In this document: piece after piece, positions 25,649 through 33,411 of the stretch
Layout of the letters: each line of letters opens with the position of its first letter
Numbering within the stretch: the stretch's first letter is position 1
Assembly: GCF_943914615.1 (NCBI RefSeq)
Contig: NZ_CALUCS010000004.1
Span: 53,859 to 117,858 of the forward strand
Origin: an uncultured Corynebacterium sp.
GTDB lineage: Bacteria; Actinomycetota; Actinomycetes; Mycobacteriales; Mycobacteriaceae
Length of the DNA stretch: 64,000 nt
Reading direction: 5' to 3'
Notes under the pieces: model-generated
Seen by the model: only the letters and a program-made list of their open reading frames with translations
Database searches by the model: none
Told to the model about the DNA's origin: nothing
Position numbers and translations under genes: made by a program

Positions 25649-26563
25649 ATGAATGAATTGGCAAACGAAGAACCGACGGTTGAGGTTCGCTCTCTAAGTC
25701 GCGATTACGGGGCATTTCAGGCAGTCAAGCAAGTTAGCTTCCGCGTTCACCGTGGCGAGGTATTTGGGCTACTCGGCACCAACGGCGCGGGTAAAACCTC
25801 CACTCTTGAAGTGCTAGAAGGGCTGGCGCCCGCAAGTTCGGGCATAGTGAGAATCTTCGGTAAAGACCCACATAAAGATAAGGCAGACGTGCGGTCAAGA
25901 ATGGGAATCATGCTGCAAGCAGGGGGTCTCCCCACCCAACTGACGGTGACGGAAACCATCAAGATGTGGCAAGGCACCTGCTCACACCCCATTGGCCATG
26001 AACAAATACTCACAGACGTTGGTCTAATGCATCGCCTAGATGTAAAAGTAGGAAACCTCTCTGGTGGCGAGCAACGTCGTCTCGATCTCGCCTGTGCTCT
26101 TGTCGGAAATCCGCAGCTACTGTTCCTAGATGAACCCACCACGGGCCTCGACCCGGAATCACGCAGAAACGTCTGGGCACTATTACAACGCCTCAAAAGG
26201 AGAGGCGTAACAATGATTCTCACAACCCACTATCTGGAAGAAGCAGAGGTGCTCTGCGATCGCATTGCGATTATGCATGGGGGAAGCATCGCTTGTAGTG
26301 GCACGTTATCCGAGATAGTGAAGACAGTTCCCGGAGAGATCAAAATCACCAGCTCTCAAGCCCCTCCGCCCCTCTCTGGAACAGTTGTTGCTTCGAATGG
26401 GAATCAACATACAGTCTCGACCAGAAATTTGCCCCAGGACACACTCACAATCCTGGAATGGGCGCGCGACAACAACTTCAACCTCGAAAACTTTGCCGCC
26501 CGCCCTGCATCACTGGAAACGGTGTTCATGGGCATTGCTGGTAACCAAACACGCATCATCTAG
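25649..26563 (+). CDS. ABC transporter ATP-binding protein, module 1
   Basis: A 304-aa ABC-2-type ATPase (drug/lantibiotic exporter class). Walker A is GTNGAGKTS, the signature is NLSGGEQRRLDLA, and Walker B LLFLDEPTTGLDPESR is followed by the H-loop TTHYLEEAE. A C-terminal extension of about 85 residues is typical of this class. The ATG at 25649 lacks a clear RBS. Base composition is visibly more AT-rich than the flanking core genes. It starts a four-gene module: ATPase, permease, histidine kinase, response regulator. Confidence 0.88.
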   Translation: MNELANEEPTVEVRSLSRDYGAFQAVKQVSFRVHRGEVFGLLGTNGAGKTSTLEVLEGLAPASSGIVRIFGKDPHKDKADVRSRMGIMLQAGGLPTQLTVTETIKMWQGTCSHPIGHEQILTDVGLMHRLDVKVGNLSGGEQRRLDLACALVGNPQLLFLDEPTTGLDPESRRNVWALLQRLKRRGVTMILTTHYLEEAEVLCDRIAIMHGGSIACSGTLSEIVKTVPGEIKITSSQAPPPLSGTVVASNGNQHTVSTRNLPQDTLTILEWARDNNFNLENFAARPASLETVFMGIAGNQTRII

Positions 26564-26584
26564 TTGCCTAGGAGTGACATTCTC

Positions 26585-27421
26585 ATGCCTCTCACCCAAA
26601 ACTCCTCCAACGAATCCGCCACCGAAGCCGGTCCACGCTTTCGCCGCTATCGGTCTCTAGCCGTCGCCGAGGTTCGCCAATACCTGCGCAACAAAACACT
26701 GCTGTTTATGGCCGTTATATTCCCCATCGGCGTTGCCTTCTTGGTGCAATTTATGGGTAGAAGTGACCAGGGCGGATCATCACTAATCCGTACAGCCACT
26801 TCAATGGAAGTGTTCTTGCTGATCACCTTCATGTTTGTGCAGTTTTATTCTGTGCTTTCTATGGCATCTACACGACGGGACGAACGTGTGCTGAAGAGAT
26901 TGCGTACCGGTGAAGCTCGCGATTTCGAGATACTGACTGCGCTGGCCACACCTGGAGCGATTATGACCGCTACGCTTACTCTTCTTATGACGGCGATCCT
27001 TATTGCTTACACAGGAGATGTACCGCGATCTGGCGTGCTCCTGTTCTTAATTGTCATATTTGGCATTGCAATCTCTACTGCGCTAGCGCTACTCACAAGC
27101 GCAATAACAGCCAATGCAGAAGCTGCGCAAATGACTTCACTACCTGTCATGGTGCTCGCGATGCTCTCCCAATCCCCCCTCCGATCCGCACTGCCAGAAC
27201 AAATCCAGGATCCACTTTCGCGAACCCCATTCGCGTTAATAGGAGATCTAACTTTCATAGAATGGACAGGCAAACCCTTTGGCCAGAACGCTGACACGTC
27301 GGCAAGTGGGCTAGCTTCCACAATTGATCAGGCAACACATCCACTAGGTTTACTGCTGGTCTGGGCCGCCGTCCTAGCCTGGGCAGCTCTTCGCTATATG
27401 AAATGGGAAACTAACCGCTGA
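26585..27421 (+). CDS. ABC-2 type permease, module 1
   Basis: A 278-aa integral membrane protein with about six transmembrane segments. A soluble N-terminus of about 30 residues precedes helix 1 (TLLFMAVIFPIGVAFLVQF). A middle block carries SMASTRRDERVLKRLRTGEA, the amphipathic element characteristic of ABC-2 permeases. The ATG at 26585 has TAGGAG upstream. It lies 21 bp after the ATPase stop. It should form the exporter with the preceding ATPase; the substrate (lipid, peptide antibiotic or other) is unknown. Confidence 0.85.
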   Translation: MPLTQNSSNESATEAGPRFRRYRSLAVAEVRQYLRNKTLLFMAVIFPIGVAFLVQFMGRSDQGGSSLIRTATSMEVFLLITFMFVQFYSVLSMASTRRDERVLKRLRTGEARDFEILTALATPGAIMTATLTLLMTAILIAYTGDVPRSGVLLFLIVIFGIAISTALALLTSAITANAEAAQMTSLPVMVLAMLSQSPLRSALPEQIQDPLSRTPFALIGDLTFIEWTGKPFGQNADTSASGLASTIDQATHPLGLLLVWAAVLAWAALRYMKWETNR

Positions 27422-27451
27422 CGCTAATTGAGTTGATTGTACGCTGACACT

Positions 27452-28603
27452 ATGCGCGCCCTAAGAGAACTGTTCGGAGTGAACGACACAGATAGATATT
27501 TTGCTTACGTTCGGTTCTCCATGCATGGCGCATTGATCGCGCTCGCCGTACTGTGCTTCCAACCCACGTTGAAGTGGCCTAGTACGCCATACTCGTTCGC
27601 TATTATTGTTTTCGCATTAGCTAACGGTCTGCTTGCATCTTGGGTAATCGAAAGAACGCCCGCGTTTTCTTCGGCTCCAAAGATCATTGATTCCAGCTTT
27701 CTCATGCCAATCGGCATCAATATTCTCAGCTGGGCATTGACAATTGGAATACTTGCCATGCAAGGTTCCTCGCAAATCGAATCCGCGGAGGGCGGTCTTG
27801 CACTATTCTTGCTCAGCTGCTTTGCATTCGTTTTCACCATTCATATCAAAAACCCCTATATCATCACCCTTGCGACGGGAGCTATCACTTCGGTTGTTAC
27901 CGAACACCCCACCCTAGATCACCCCATATACATACTGATTTTCTCCCTTCTTTTGGTTTTGGGTAGCCGTGCTACGGTCTGGTCGATGAAAGTCGTAAAG
28001 GAGCTGGATCGAACTCGCGGGTTACAAGCACAATTGAGGGTTCACGAAGAACGAATGCGCTTCTCTCAAGAGCTTCACGACAGTCTCGGACAGCATCTGG
28101 CGGCCATGTCTTTGAAGACGCAGCTTGCTGCCTTCCTCTATGAGAAGAATTCCGACGAGGTTAAAGGCGAACTGCATGAACTAGAGAAGCTGGTACGAAA
28201 TATGCGCGAAGATTTGCATCATGTCGTGGCTGGGTACCGTAATCTATATCCTTCGAGAGAGCTTGATACAGCAAAGATCTTGCTCTCAGATTCAGGAATC
28301 TCAGTCGCCGTCATGGGAGATCCGCGGTCAATTCCCGAAAAGTGTGAACGGCTATCTTCCTGGTTCATTCGAGAAGCGGCCACCAACGTGGTAAAGCACG
28401 CACAGGCTGCAAATGTAGAATTCCAGTTTCACGAGTACGGGATCTCGGTAACCAACGACGGTGTACACAATAAGATCGAGTCGCTAGGTGGCATGCAAGC
28501 TTTGCAAGATCGAGTTCAAAGCATTAACGGATCTATTTCTTTGAGTAACCACCAAGGATACTTCACGGCGGCACTTACTTGGAAAGTTGAGAAGCTTGAT
28601 TAA
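27452..28603 (+). CDS. sensor histidine kinase, module 1 (HisKA_3 type)
   Basis: A 383-aa kinase with about five to six N-terminal membrane helices (to about residue 185) and no large extracellular domain. A linker is followed by the HisKA_3 phosphoacceptor block ELHDSLGQHLAAMSLKTQLA, with His at about residue 209. A GHKL ATPase domain (IREAATNVVKHAQAANVEF, SVTNDG, SLGGMQALQDRVQSING) ends the protein. This is the intramembrane-sensing type found next to exporters that detect envelope-active compounds. The ATG at 27452 is preferred to a TTG 15 bp earlier. The gene is AT-rich compared with flanks. Confidence 0.88.
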   Translation: MRALRELFGVNDTDRYFAYVRFSMHGALIALAVLCFQPTLKWPSTPYSFAIIVFALANGLLASWVIERTPAFSSAPKIIDSSFLMPIGINILSWALTIGILAMQGSSQIESAEGGLALFLLSCFAFVFTIHIKNPYIITLATGAITSVVTEHPTLDHPIYILIFSLLLVLGSRATVWSMKVVKELDRTRGLQAQLRVHEERMRFSQELHDSLGQHLAAMSLKTQLAAFLYEKNSDEVKGELHELEKLVRNMREDLHHVVAGYRNLYPSRELDTAKILLSDSGISVAVMGDPRSIPEKCERLSSWFIREAATNVVKHAQAANVEFQFHEYGISVTNDGVHNKIESLGGMQALQDRVQSINGSISLSNHQGYFTAALTWKVEKLD

Positions 28604-29219
28604 TCTAGCCATCGTCGATGATGAAAAGTTGATTGCTTCGTCTCTCGCGTCCTTGTTGAACCTCGAGGACGATTTACAGGTGATGAATACCTTCTCTTCC
28701 GGCAATGAGGTCATTAAATGGTTTAGACAAGCCACTACTCTGAACGACACGGTTCCAGATGTGCTCGTGACTGATCTTCAGCTCGGCGATATAGACGGGG
28801 TTGAGGTTGCGGAAACTATTGCGAAGATATCTCCCTCAACATGCATAGTAATTGTCACCAGCCACTCTAGGCCTCAACAATTGAAGCGAGCATTGGCCGC
28901 CGGTGCACAAGGGTTTTTACCAAAAACGGCAACTTCAGAGGAGTTTGGCAATGCAGTTAGATCGGTGATTGGAGGAACGCGCTATATTGACCCCGAACTC
29001 GCCGCATTAACCATCGCAGCTTCTTCCAGTCCTTTAACTGAACGAGAGGCGGAGGTGATCGAAGCAGCTGGGAGTGGAGGCTCCGTCGAACAGATCGCAA
29101 AAGAAGTTCATCTAGCTGTCGGGACTACTAGAAATTATCTTTCCTCAGCTATGTCCAAGCTAGGAGCGCAGAATCGCTTCGAGGCACACCTACGCGCCCG
29201 TGAGGCTGGCTGGATCTAG
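28587..29219 (+). CDS. NarL/LuxR-type response regulator, module 1
   Basis: A 210-aa regulator. The receiver domain starts LINLAIVDDEKLIASSLASLL, the phosphoacceptor Asp is in VTDLQLGD (about residue 63) and the conserved Lys is in LPKTAT. The C-terminal LuxR HTH reads LTEREAEVIEAAGSGGSVEQIAKEVHLAVGTTRNYLSSAMSKL. Translation starts with TTG (28587 or 28596) inside the kinase gene, so kinase and regulator are coupled. It probably controls its own ABC genes through the dyad at 25556. Confidence 0.88.
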   Translation: MRSLINLAIVDDEKLIASSLASLLNLEDDLQVMNTFSSGNEVIKWFRQATTLNDTVPDVLVTDLQLGDIDGVEVAETIAKISPSTCIVIVTSHSRPQQLKRALAAGAQGFLPKTATSEEFGNAVRSVIGGTRYIDPELAALTIAASSSPLTEREAEVIEAAGSGGSVEQIAKEVHLAVGTTRNYLSSAMSKLGAQNRFEAHLRAREAGWI

Positions 29220-29312
29220 GACGGGCATTAACTTCTTCTATCGTTTTGACCTCATCCTCACGCCAGACTAAGAACAGCTGCACCGGAGTTACTATGGGCG
29301 CGGGTACCGAAC

Positions 29313-29381
29313 TGACGCTCAGCTGCAAAAAGTAGCTCCGAATACTGTCGCCGATCCAGCTACTGAAGCAGCTCAGCGTCA
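29313..29381. other. 69-nt nested inverted repeat (large stem-loop)
   Basis: TGACGCTCAGCTGC (29313-29326) pairs with GCAGCTCAGCGTCA (29368-29381) over 14 positions with one mismatch. Inside it AGTAGCT (29331-29337) pairs with AGCTACT (29358-29364), leaving a 20-nt loop. There is no T-run, so it is not an ordinary terminator. The right arm runs into the first operator-like dyad of the downstream gene. It could be a structured RNA, an attenuator or a small transposon relic. Confidence 0.5.
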
Positions 29382-29417
29382 ACCACTAGTTGACACCTGC
29401 GTCAACCCATGGTTGAC
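29378..29417. promoter_or_regulatory. two tandem 17-bp dyads GTCAAC-N5-GTTGAC
   Basis: Two perfect-armed dyads, GTCAACCACTAGTTGAC (29378-29394) and GTCAACCCATGGTTGAC (29401-29417), lie 23 bp apart start to start, about two helical turns. The second ends 8 bp before the ATG of the HTH gene. TTGACA inside the first copy could serve as a -35 element. No Shine-Dalgarno sequence is present, so a leaderless autoregulated transcript is plausible. Confidence 0.6.
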
Positions 29418-29425
29418 TAGTGGTC

Positions 29426-30013
29426 ATGGATCCATTGACAAATATCCGACACGCACTGCAAGCAGTCAGCCTCGCCGAACACGAGTTAGAAGATGCCGTC
29501 GCGCAGGCAAGGAATGCGGGACATTCATGGGCGGACATTGGGCAAGCGCTTAATGTTTCCCGCCAGGCAGCTTTCAAACGATTCGGCGCGGTGCGAAACC
29601 CCTTCACAGGAGAAACCATGGCCCCAGTATCAACCGACAAGCTCCCAGAGATCTCAGGCAAACTCATTCGCCACATTTCCCAGGGCGAAGAAGCAGAAGC
29701 CGTTGAAATGCTCGATCCTCACGTCCGTGAGGACCTCCCCTGGTCCGTCATCGTGGACGTGTGGACTTCAATCCTGACCGACTTCGGCGAGCTCCACGAG
29801 ATCACCGACCAGACGATCGTCCCGATCAAGGGAGACCGCAACGCGGCACCGGCGTCAGAAGCACTCTCTACAAAAAGCACGGGCACATCGGTCGTTGTCT
29901 CGACGCTCAACCACGAAGCCGGCGAACTAATGTCTCGGATCGCCGTCAGCCGAGAGGGCACGGTAGTTGGCGTTCTTTTCTTGACGCCCGACGCCACGGA
30001 CTACCCGTTCTAA
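29426..30013 (+). CDS. HTH protein with C-terminal DUF3887-like domain
   Basis: A 195-aa protein. Residues about 1-50 form a helix-turn-helix of the type seen in small actinobacterial regulators (SLAEHELEDAVAQARNAGHSWADIGQALNVSRQAAFKRFG). A linker (NPFTGETM) is followed by a C-terminal domain of about 120 residues (ISQGEEAEAVEMLDPHVREDLPW...VSTLNHEAGELMSRIAVSREGTVVGVLFL). That domain resembles DUF3887, an NTF2-like fold. Two tandem palindromes directly upstream suggest that it binds its own promoter. Its stop is 1 bp from the convergent mini-yoeB stop. Function unknown. Confidence 0.75.
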   Translation: MDPLTNIRHALQAVSLAEHELEDAVAQARNAGHSWADIGQALNVSRQAAFKRFGAVRNPFTGETMAPVSTDKLPEISGKLIRHISQGEEAEAVEMLDPHVREDLPWSVIVDVWTSILTDFGELHEITDQTIVPIKGDRNAAPASEALSTKSTGTSVVVSTLNHEAGELMSRIAVSREGTVVGVLFLTPDATDYPF

Positions 30014-30014
30014 G

Positions 30015-30098
30015 TCAGCTCCCGTAGTGGTAGCGGCAATCCGCTGTCTGCCACCACAAATAGTCCCCCCAGGCAGACTCATCCCAAACGAGAATCAT
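30015..30098 (-). pseudogene. yoeB: mini-YoeB: toxin gene with in-frame internal deletion, 27 codons
   Basis: The frame encodes MILVWDESAWGDYLWWQTAD joined directly to CRYHYGS. The first 20 residues match the N-terminus of YoeB toxins, and CRYHY is the YoeB C-terminus. About 57 internal residues of the usual roughly 84 are missing, including the catalytic Glu46 and Arg65 of E. coli YoeB, while the terminal His-Tyr is kept. The ATG overlaps the stop of mini-yefM (TAATG), as in normal yefM-yoeB operons. The product should lack ribosome-dependent RNase activity. Confidence 0.8.
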
Positions 30099-30244
30099 TA
30101 GTCCTCAATGAGGTCGTGATGGGCGCCGCGTCCCCGCTCCAGATTCTCGATGGAACCGAGGAGGCGGCGAGCGTTCTCAGGAGAGCGCAGAAGGTAAGCA
30201 GTTTCTCGCAGCGATTCGTACTCGGTATAGCTAAACGTTTTCAC
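30098..30244 (-). pseudogene. yefM: mini-YefM: antitoxin gene with in-frame internal deletion, 48 codons
   Basis: The frame starts GTG-AAA-ACG (MKTFSYTE, the YefM N-terminus). It continues straight into YESLRETAYLLRSPENARRLL and ends AHHDLIED, the YefM C-terminal toxin-binding half. Roughly 40 residues that normally complete the DNA-binding Phd fold (ARxNxxxxxxxV...VVIxRxGxxPVVLxSLxD) are missing without a frameshift. A good RBS (TAGGGG) overlaps the stop of the glycosyltransferase gene upstream. The product may still fold as a toxin-binding tail but should not bind DNA. Confidence 0.8.
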
Positions 30245-30253
30245 AGCGCACCC

Positions 30254-31567
30254 CTACAGAGAATCAGCAGCGTTGCGCTCGGTTCCAGTAGTGCGCCGGT
30301 CCGTGAAGTACCGGACCGCGTAGTACGCTGCGGCAATCACGATGAAGGCCACGCCCATGAAGGTGAAGGCGCCCTGCCAAAACGGGCTATCGTGGCCCAC
30401 ACTCTGACCGAAGAAGCCGAATTTGCGCGAAGTGGCGTTGCTGACAAAAGGCAGGAACACCACCGTCAAAACTGCCACTACGGCAAAGCTCAGTAGCTGC
30501 TCAACAACCCAGCCCAGCACTCCCTTCACCTTGTCTGAGACCGCCTGTACCAGCTGGAAACCGGCGTCCAGAAAAACGACAAAGAGCGGCACCAAAAACA
30601 CCCAGTGGTGATACCAGCTAAACGGCGAGATAATGCAGGCAACAACTCCGCCGAGGGCCATGATCATCGAGTAGTTACCGCGACGGTAGCAGCCCAGAAC
30701 CACGATACTGTACAGCACGACAATGGCGACCACGCAAACTAGCCACAGCACCGTGTTGTCGTACCCCAGGCGGTGCAAGACTGCGCCGAGGGACTGCGCG
30801 CCCGGGTTGTCCTTACCGCCAATGCGCTGCGTTTCGAAGATTTTGGTCTGCCAGAAGGCCTTGGCATCCGGAACGAAAAGAAAACCGATGACGACAGTCG
30901 CGAGAATCGTGCCGGTCATGTAGACCATCGCCCGCCAGCGCTTGCCCAGCAACAATGGCAAGTAGAAGAACACTGGAGTCAACTTAATGCCGGCGGCCAC
31001 ACCACTGAATACGCCGCCGCCCTTGTTACCAGTGCGCCGACGCAGGAAATCCAGGGCGATCAAGCCCATGAGGAAGATGTTGATCTGACCCCAGAAGAAG
31101 GTGCCGAAGACCGGAGCCAGGTTGAACGATGCGACTAGTGCTGCCAGGGAAACGAGGACCAGCCCCGGGGACCAGGCATAACCGCGCTCGCGGAAAACCC
31201 CGATGATCACCGCAAACAGCACCAAGGCGGTGAGGCCTAGCCAGATACTTGCCGCAACCTCGAACGGCGCCAGCGGCAGCACCCTAAAAATCACGCCAGA
31301 AAACGGCGGATACGTAAATGGAAGGCCCCCGACGAAGGGCTGGGAGTACAGCTCCTGGCCACTGTTCAGTGCCACCGCCGCGTTGTAATAGACCTTGAAA
31401 TCCGTCGGCCACTTAAAGAGGTTCGTGAACCAGTAAGCACGAACCTCTGGCAAAGTAAGCCGGTACACCGCATACGCAGCGAGAAGAGCGAAAGCCACGA
31501 ACGCACCAAAAGCGCCCGGCAGCCTCTTGGCGGTACCGCGCGAACTGGTGGAAGCTATAACACTCAT
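30254..31567 (-). CDS. GT87-family polyprenol-phosphate-dependent glycosyltransferase
   Basis: A 437-aa integral membrane protein with ten or more helices of the DUF2029/GT87 family. The catalytic acidic motif is in the first extracytoplasmic loop (WPTDFKVYYNAA, then LPFTYPPFSG). The family includes PimE, MptC/MptD and AftC, which add mannose or arabinose from decaprenyl-phosphate sugars to lipoglycans and arabinogalactan on the outer face of the membrane (established). Which linkage this one makes cannot be read from the sequence. The ATG at 31567 is chosen over a TTG further out. Mini-yefM starts 9 bp after its stop. Confidence 0.8.
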   Translation of the reverse strand: MSVIASTSSRGTAKRLPGAFGAFVAFALLAAYAVYRLTLPEVRAYWFTNLFKWPTDFKVYYNAAVALNSGQELYSQPFVGGLPFTYPPFSGVIFRVLPLAPFEVAASIWLGLTALVLFAVIIGVFRERGYAWSPGLVLVSLAALVASFNLAPVFGTFFWGQINIFLMGLIALDFLRRRTGNKGGGVFSGVAAGIKLTPVFFYLPLLLGKRWRAMVYMTGTILATVVIGFLFVPDAKAFWQTKIFETQRIGGKDNPGAQSLGAVLHRLGYDNTVLWLVCVVAIVVLYSIVVLGCYRRGNYSMIMALGGVVACIISPFSWYHHWVFLVPLFVVFLDAGFQLVQAVSDKVKGVLGWVVEQLLSFAVVAVLTVVFLPFVSNATSRKFGFFGQSVGHDSPFWQGAFTFMGVAFIVIAAAYYAVRYFTDRRTTGTERNAADSL

Positions 31568-31654
31568 CTCGTTTACTTTAAAACGCAAATCGTTGCTTTT
31601 TAGTTACAACGACCAAGCAACGGAGGAAAAGATTTTGCAGAGCGTATGACAGCC

Positions 31655-31670
31655 CATGACAAACGTCATG
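31655..31670. promoter_or_regulatory. operator-like dyad CATGACAAACGTCATG upstream of module 2
   Basis: CATGAC-AAAC-GTCATG is a perfect dyad with 6-bp arms, about 60 bp upstream of the module 2 ATPase start. Its core TGACAAACGTCA differs from the module 1 site (25556-25567) at one base. A common or cross-reacting response regulator is likely. Confidence 0.55.
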
Positions 31671-31729
31671 GTTCAATTCGTGATGAACAGTATGCGCGCA
31701 CCGTACTTCGGCGAAATAGCGTAAGAACC

Positions 31730-32647
31730 ATGAGTACAACAAAACTGGCACAGGCCATAGAAGTATCCGGAATCAGCAAGACCTTTAAGCCACGTTCCAA
31801 CCAACCGGTGCATGCGCTGAAGAACGTGAGCCTCAGCGTTCGCCCTGGCGAGATCATTGCACTGCTCGGCACCAACGGTGCGGGCAAGACCACGCTTGTG
31901 GATCTGATTTTGGGGCTCACTTCCCCGACCGCCGGGACGGTGAGAGTCATGGACCGCTCCCCCAAACAAGCAGTGTATAACCAGAACATCAGCGCACTGA
32001 TGCAGACCGGTGGCCTGCTCCACGAACTGACCGTGAAGGACACTGTGGAGATGATCGCCGCCGCCTTCCCCGAGCACCTACCGCTCGAAGAGGTTATCGA
32101 GCAGGCCAACCTGGAGCCGATCTACAAGCGCCGCGTAGGCAAGTGCTCCGGCGGCGAGCAGCAGCGCCTTCGCTTCGCCCTAGCAATCCTCGGCAACCCG
32201 GACATCCTCATCCTCGATGAGCCCACCGCTGGTATGGACGCCGGCGCACGCCACCGCTTCTGGGACTCCATGAAGCATCAGGCGCAGCTGGGCCGCACTA
32301 TCATCTTCGCGACCCACTACCTAGAGGAAGCGGACAACTTCGCCCAACGCATCGTGCTTATGCACGAAGGCGAAATTGTTGCCGACGGCACCACCGACGA
32401 GCTGCGAAACATGAGTGCCAACCGCGTGGTTAGCGCCGAGTTCCCGGGTGGATTCCCCGAGCTATCGAGCCTTAGGGGCGTCATAAAGAGCGAAGCAAAC
32501 GGCCGTCGCCTTCGTATCACTACCAACGACTCTGACGCGCTTGCCCGGTACCTGTTGACGGAAACTGACGCCCGCGATCTCGACATCACTAGCCACAGCC
32601 TGGAGGACACATTCCTTGCGCTGACGAACGAAAACCAGGAGGCATAG
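31730..32647 (+). CDS. ABC transporter ATP-binding protein, module 2
   Basis: A 305-aa ABC-2-type ATPase, paralogous to the module 1 ATPase. It has Walker A GTNGAGKTT, signature CSGGEQQRLRFA, Walker B ILILDEPTAGMDAGAR and H-loop ATHYLEEAD, with the same C-terminal extension. The start MSTTKLAQ at 31730 is chosen because the upstream open frame crosses the operator dyad and has no family similarity. Codon use and GC match the core genome, unlike module 1. The permease gene follows after 2 bp. Confidence 0.9.
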   Translation: MSTTKLAQAIEVSGISKTFKPRSNQPVHALKNVSLSVRPGEIIALLGTNGAGKTTLVDLILGLTSPTAGTVRVMDRSPKQAVYNQNISALMQTGGLLHELTVKDTVEMIAAAFPEHLPLEEVIEQANLEPIYKRRVGKCSGGEQQRLRFALAILGNPDILILDEPTAGMDAGARHRFWDSMKHQAQLGRTIIFATHYLEEADNFAQRIVLMHEGEIVADGTTDELRNMSANRVVSAEFPGGFPELSSLRGVIKSEANGRRLRITTNDSDALARYLLTETDARDLDITSHSLEDTFLALTNENQEA

Positions 32648-32649
32648 CA

Positions 32650-33411
32650 ATGAGCACCACCCTAAAATTCGCCGGCCACGAGCTACTACGCCTGCGCCGG
32701 GACATGACCACCTTGTTCTTCAGCGTCGGCCTGCCGATCTTCTTCTACCTGCTTTTCGGCGCGATGCAGGAGTACGGCGACCAGGAAATGAACGGCGGTA
32801 ACGTCTCCGCGTTCGTCATGCTGGGCATGGCTTTCTACGCGGGAGTGGTTGGCGCCGTCGGCGCTGCGGGAATGTCGGTGACAGATAACCGTAGTGGTTG
32901 GGGCAGGCAGCTGGCCCTTACTCCCCTGCGCCCGTGGCAGCTGGCCTTCGCCAATGGCCTGAGCATCGCCGTACGTGCGGTGCTGCCGATCGTGGCTGTG
33001 TTCATCGTCGGCGGGCTGACCCGTGCCCACATGCAGGCCGGCCAATGGGCGTTGAGTTTTGTCGCATGTGTACTGTGTGCCATACCTTTCGGCTTCTACG
33101 GCTTGGCGTGGACGCTGGTGGTTCCGAAAGAGAACACGGTTTCCATCGCCACTGCATCCATCGTGATCCTGGCCTTCGCCGGAAACGTTTTTATGCCTCT
33201 CAGCGGATCGCTGCTGCAGGTGGGCCGTTTCACTCCCATGTACGGCGCGATGATGCTAGTTCGCTGGCCGCTGGCCGAAGGCACTCAACTGCTCGACCAC
33301 GGATTCATCAACGACCCGATGTGGTACGCCTGGGCTAGCATCGCGGTATGGACGGCGATCTTCGTAGGCTTCTGCCTGCTGATGGGCAAGCGCGACAGGG
33401 AGCGCAGCTAA
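32650..33411 (+). CDS. ABC-2 type permease, module 2
   Basis: A 253-aa membrane protein with about six helices (TLFFSVGLPIFFYLLFGAMQ; VMLGMAFYAGVVGAVGAAG; and others). The block TDNRSGWGRQLALTPLRPWQLAFANGL is the ABC-2 amphipathic element. It pairs with the preceding ATPase as an exporter. Its stop overlaps the kinase start (TAATG), tying transporter and sensor synthesis together. Confidence 0.87.
   Translation: MSTTLKFAGHELLRLRRDMTTLFFSVGLPIFFYLLFGAMQEYGDQEMNGGNVSAFVMLGMAFYAGVVGAVGAAGMSVTDNRSGWGRQLALTPLRPWQLAFANGLSIAVRAVLPIVAVFIVGGLTRAHMQAGQWALSFVACVLCAIPFGFYGLAWTLVVPKENTVSIATASIVILAFAGNVFMPLSGSLLQVGRFTPMYGAMMLVRWPLAEGTQLLDHGFINDPMWYAWASIAVWTAIFVGFCLLMGKRDRERS

Noticed and set aside
25491..30250. 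Possible integrative island bounded by tRNA-Pro repeats
   Set aside because: No integrase gene and no duplicate of the tRNA 3' end was seen up to 30.3 kb, so only compositional evidence remains.
30116..30496. Plus-strand frame of 126 codons in the mini-yefM region
   Set aside because: It is antisense to the mini-yefM and glycosyltransferase frames. The minus-strand frames match known protein ends, the plus frame does not.
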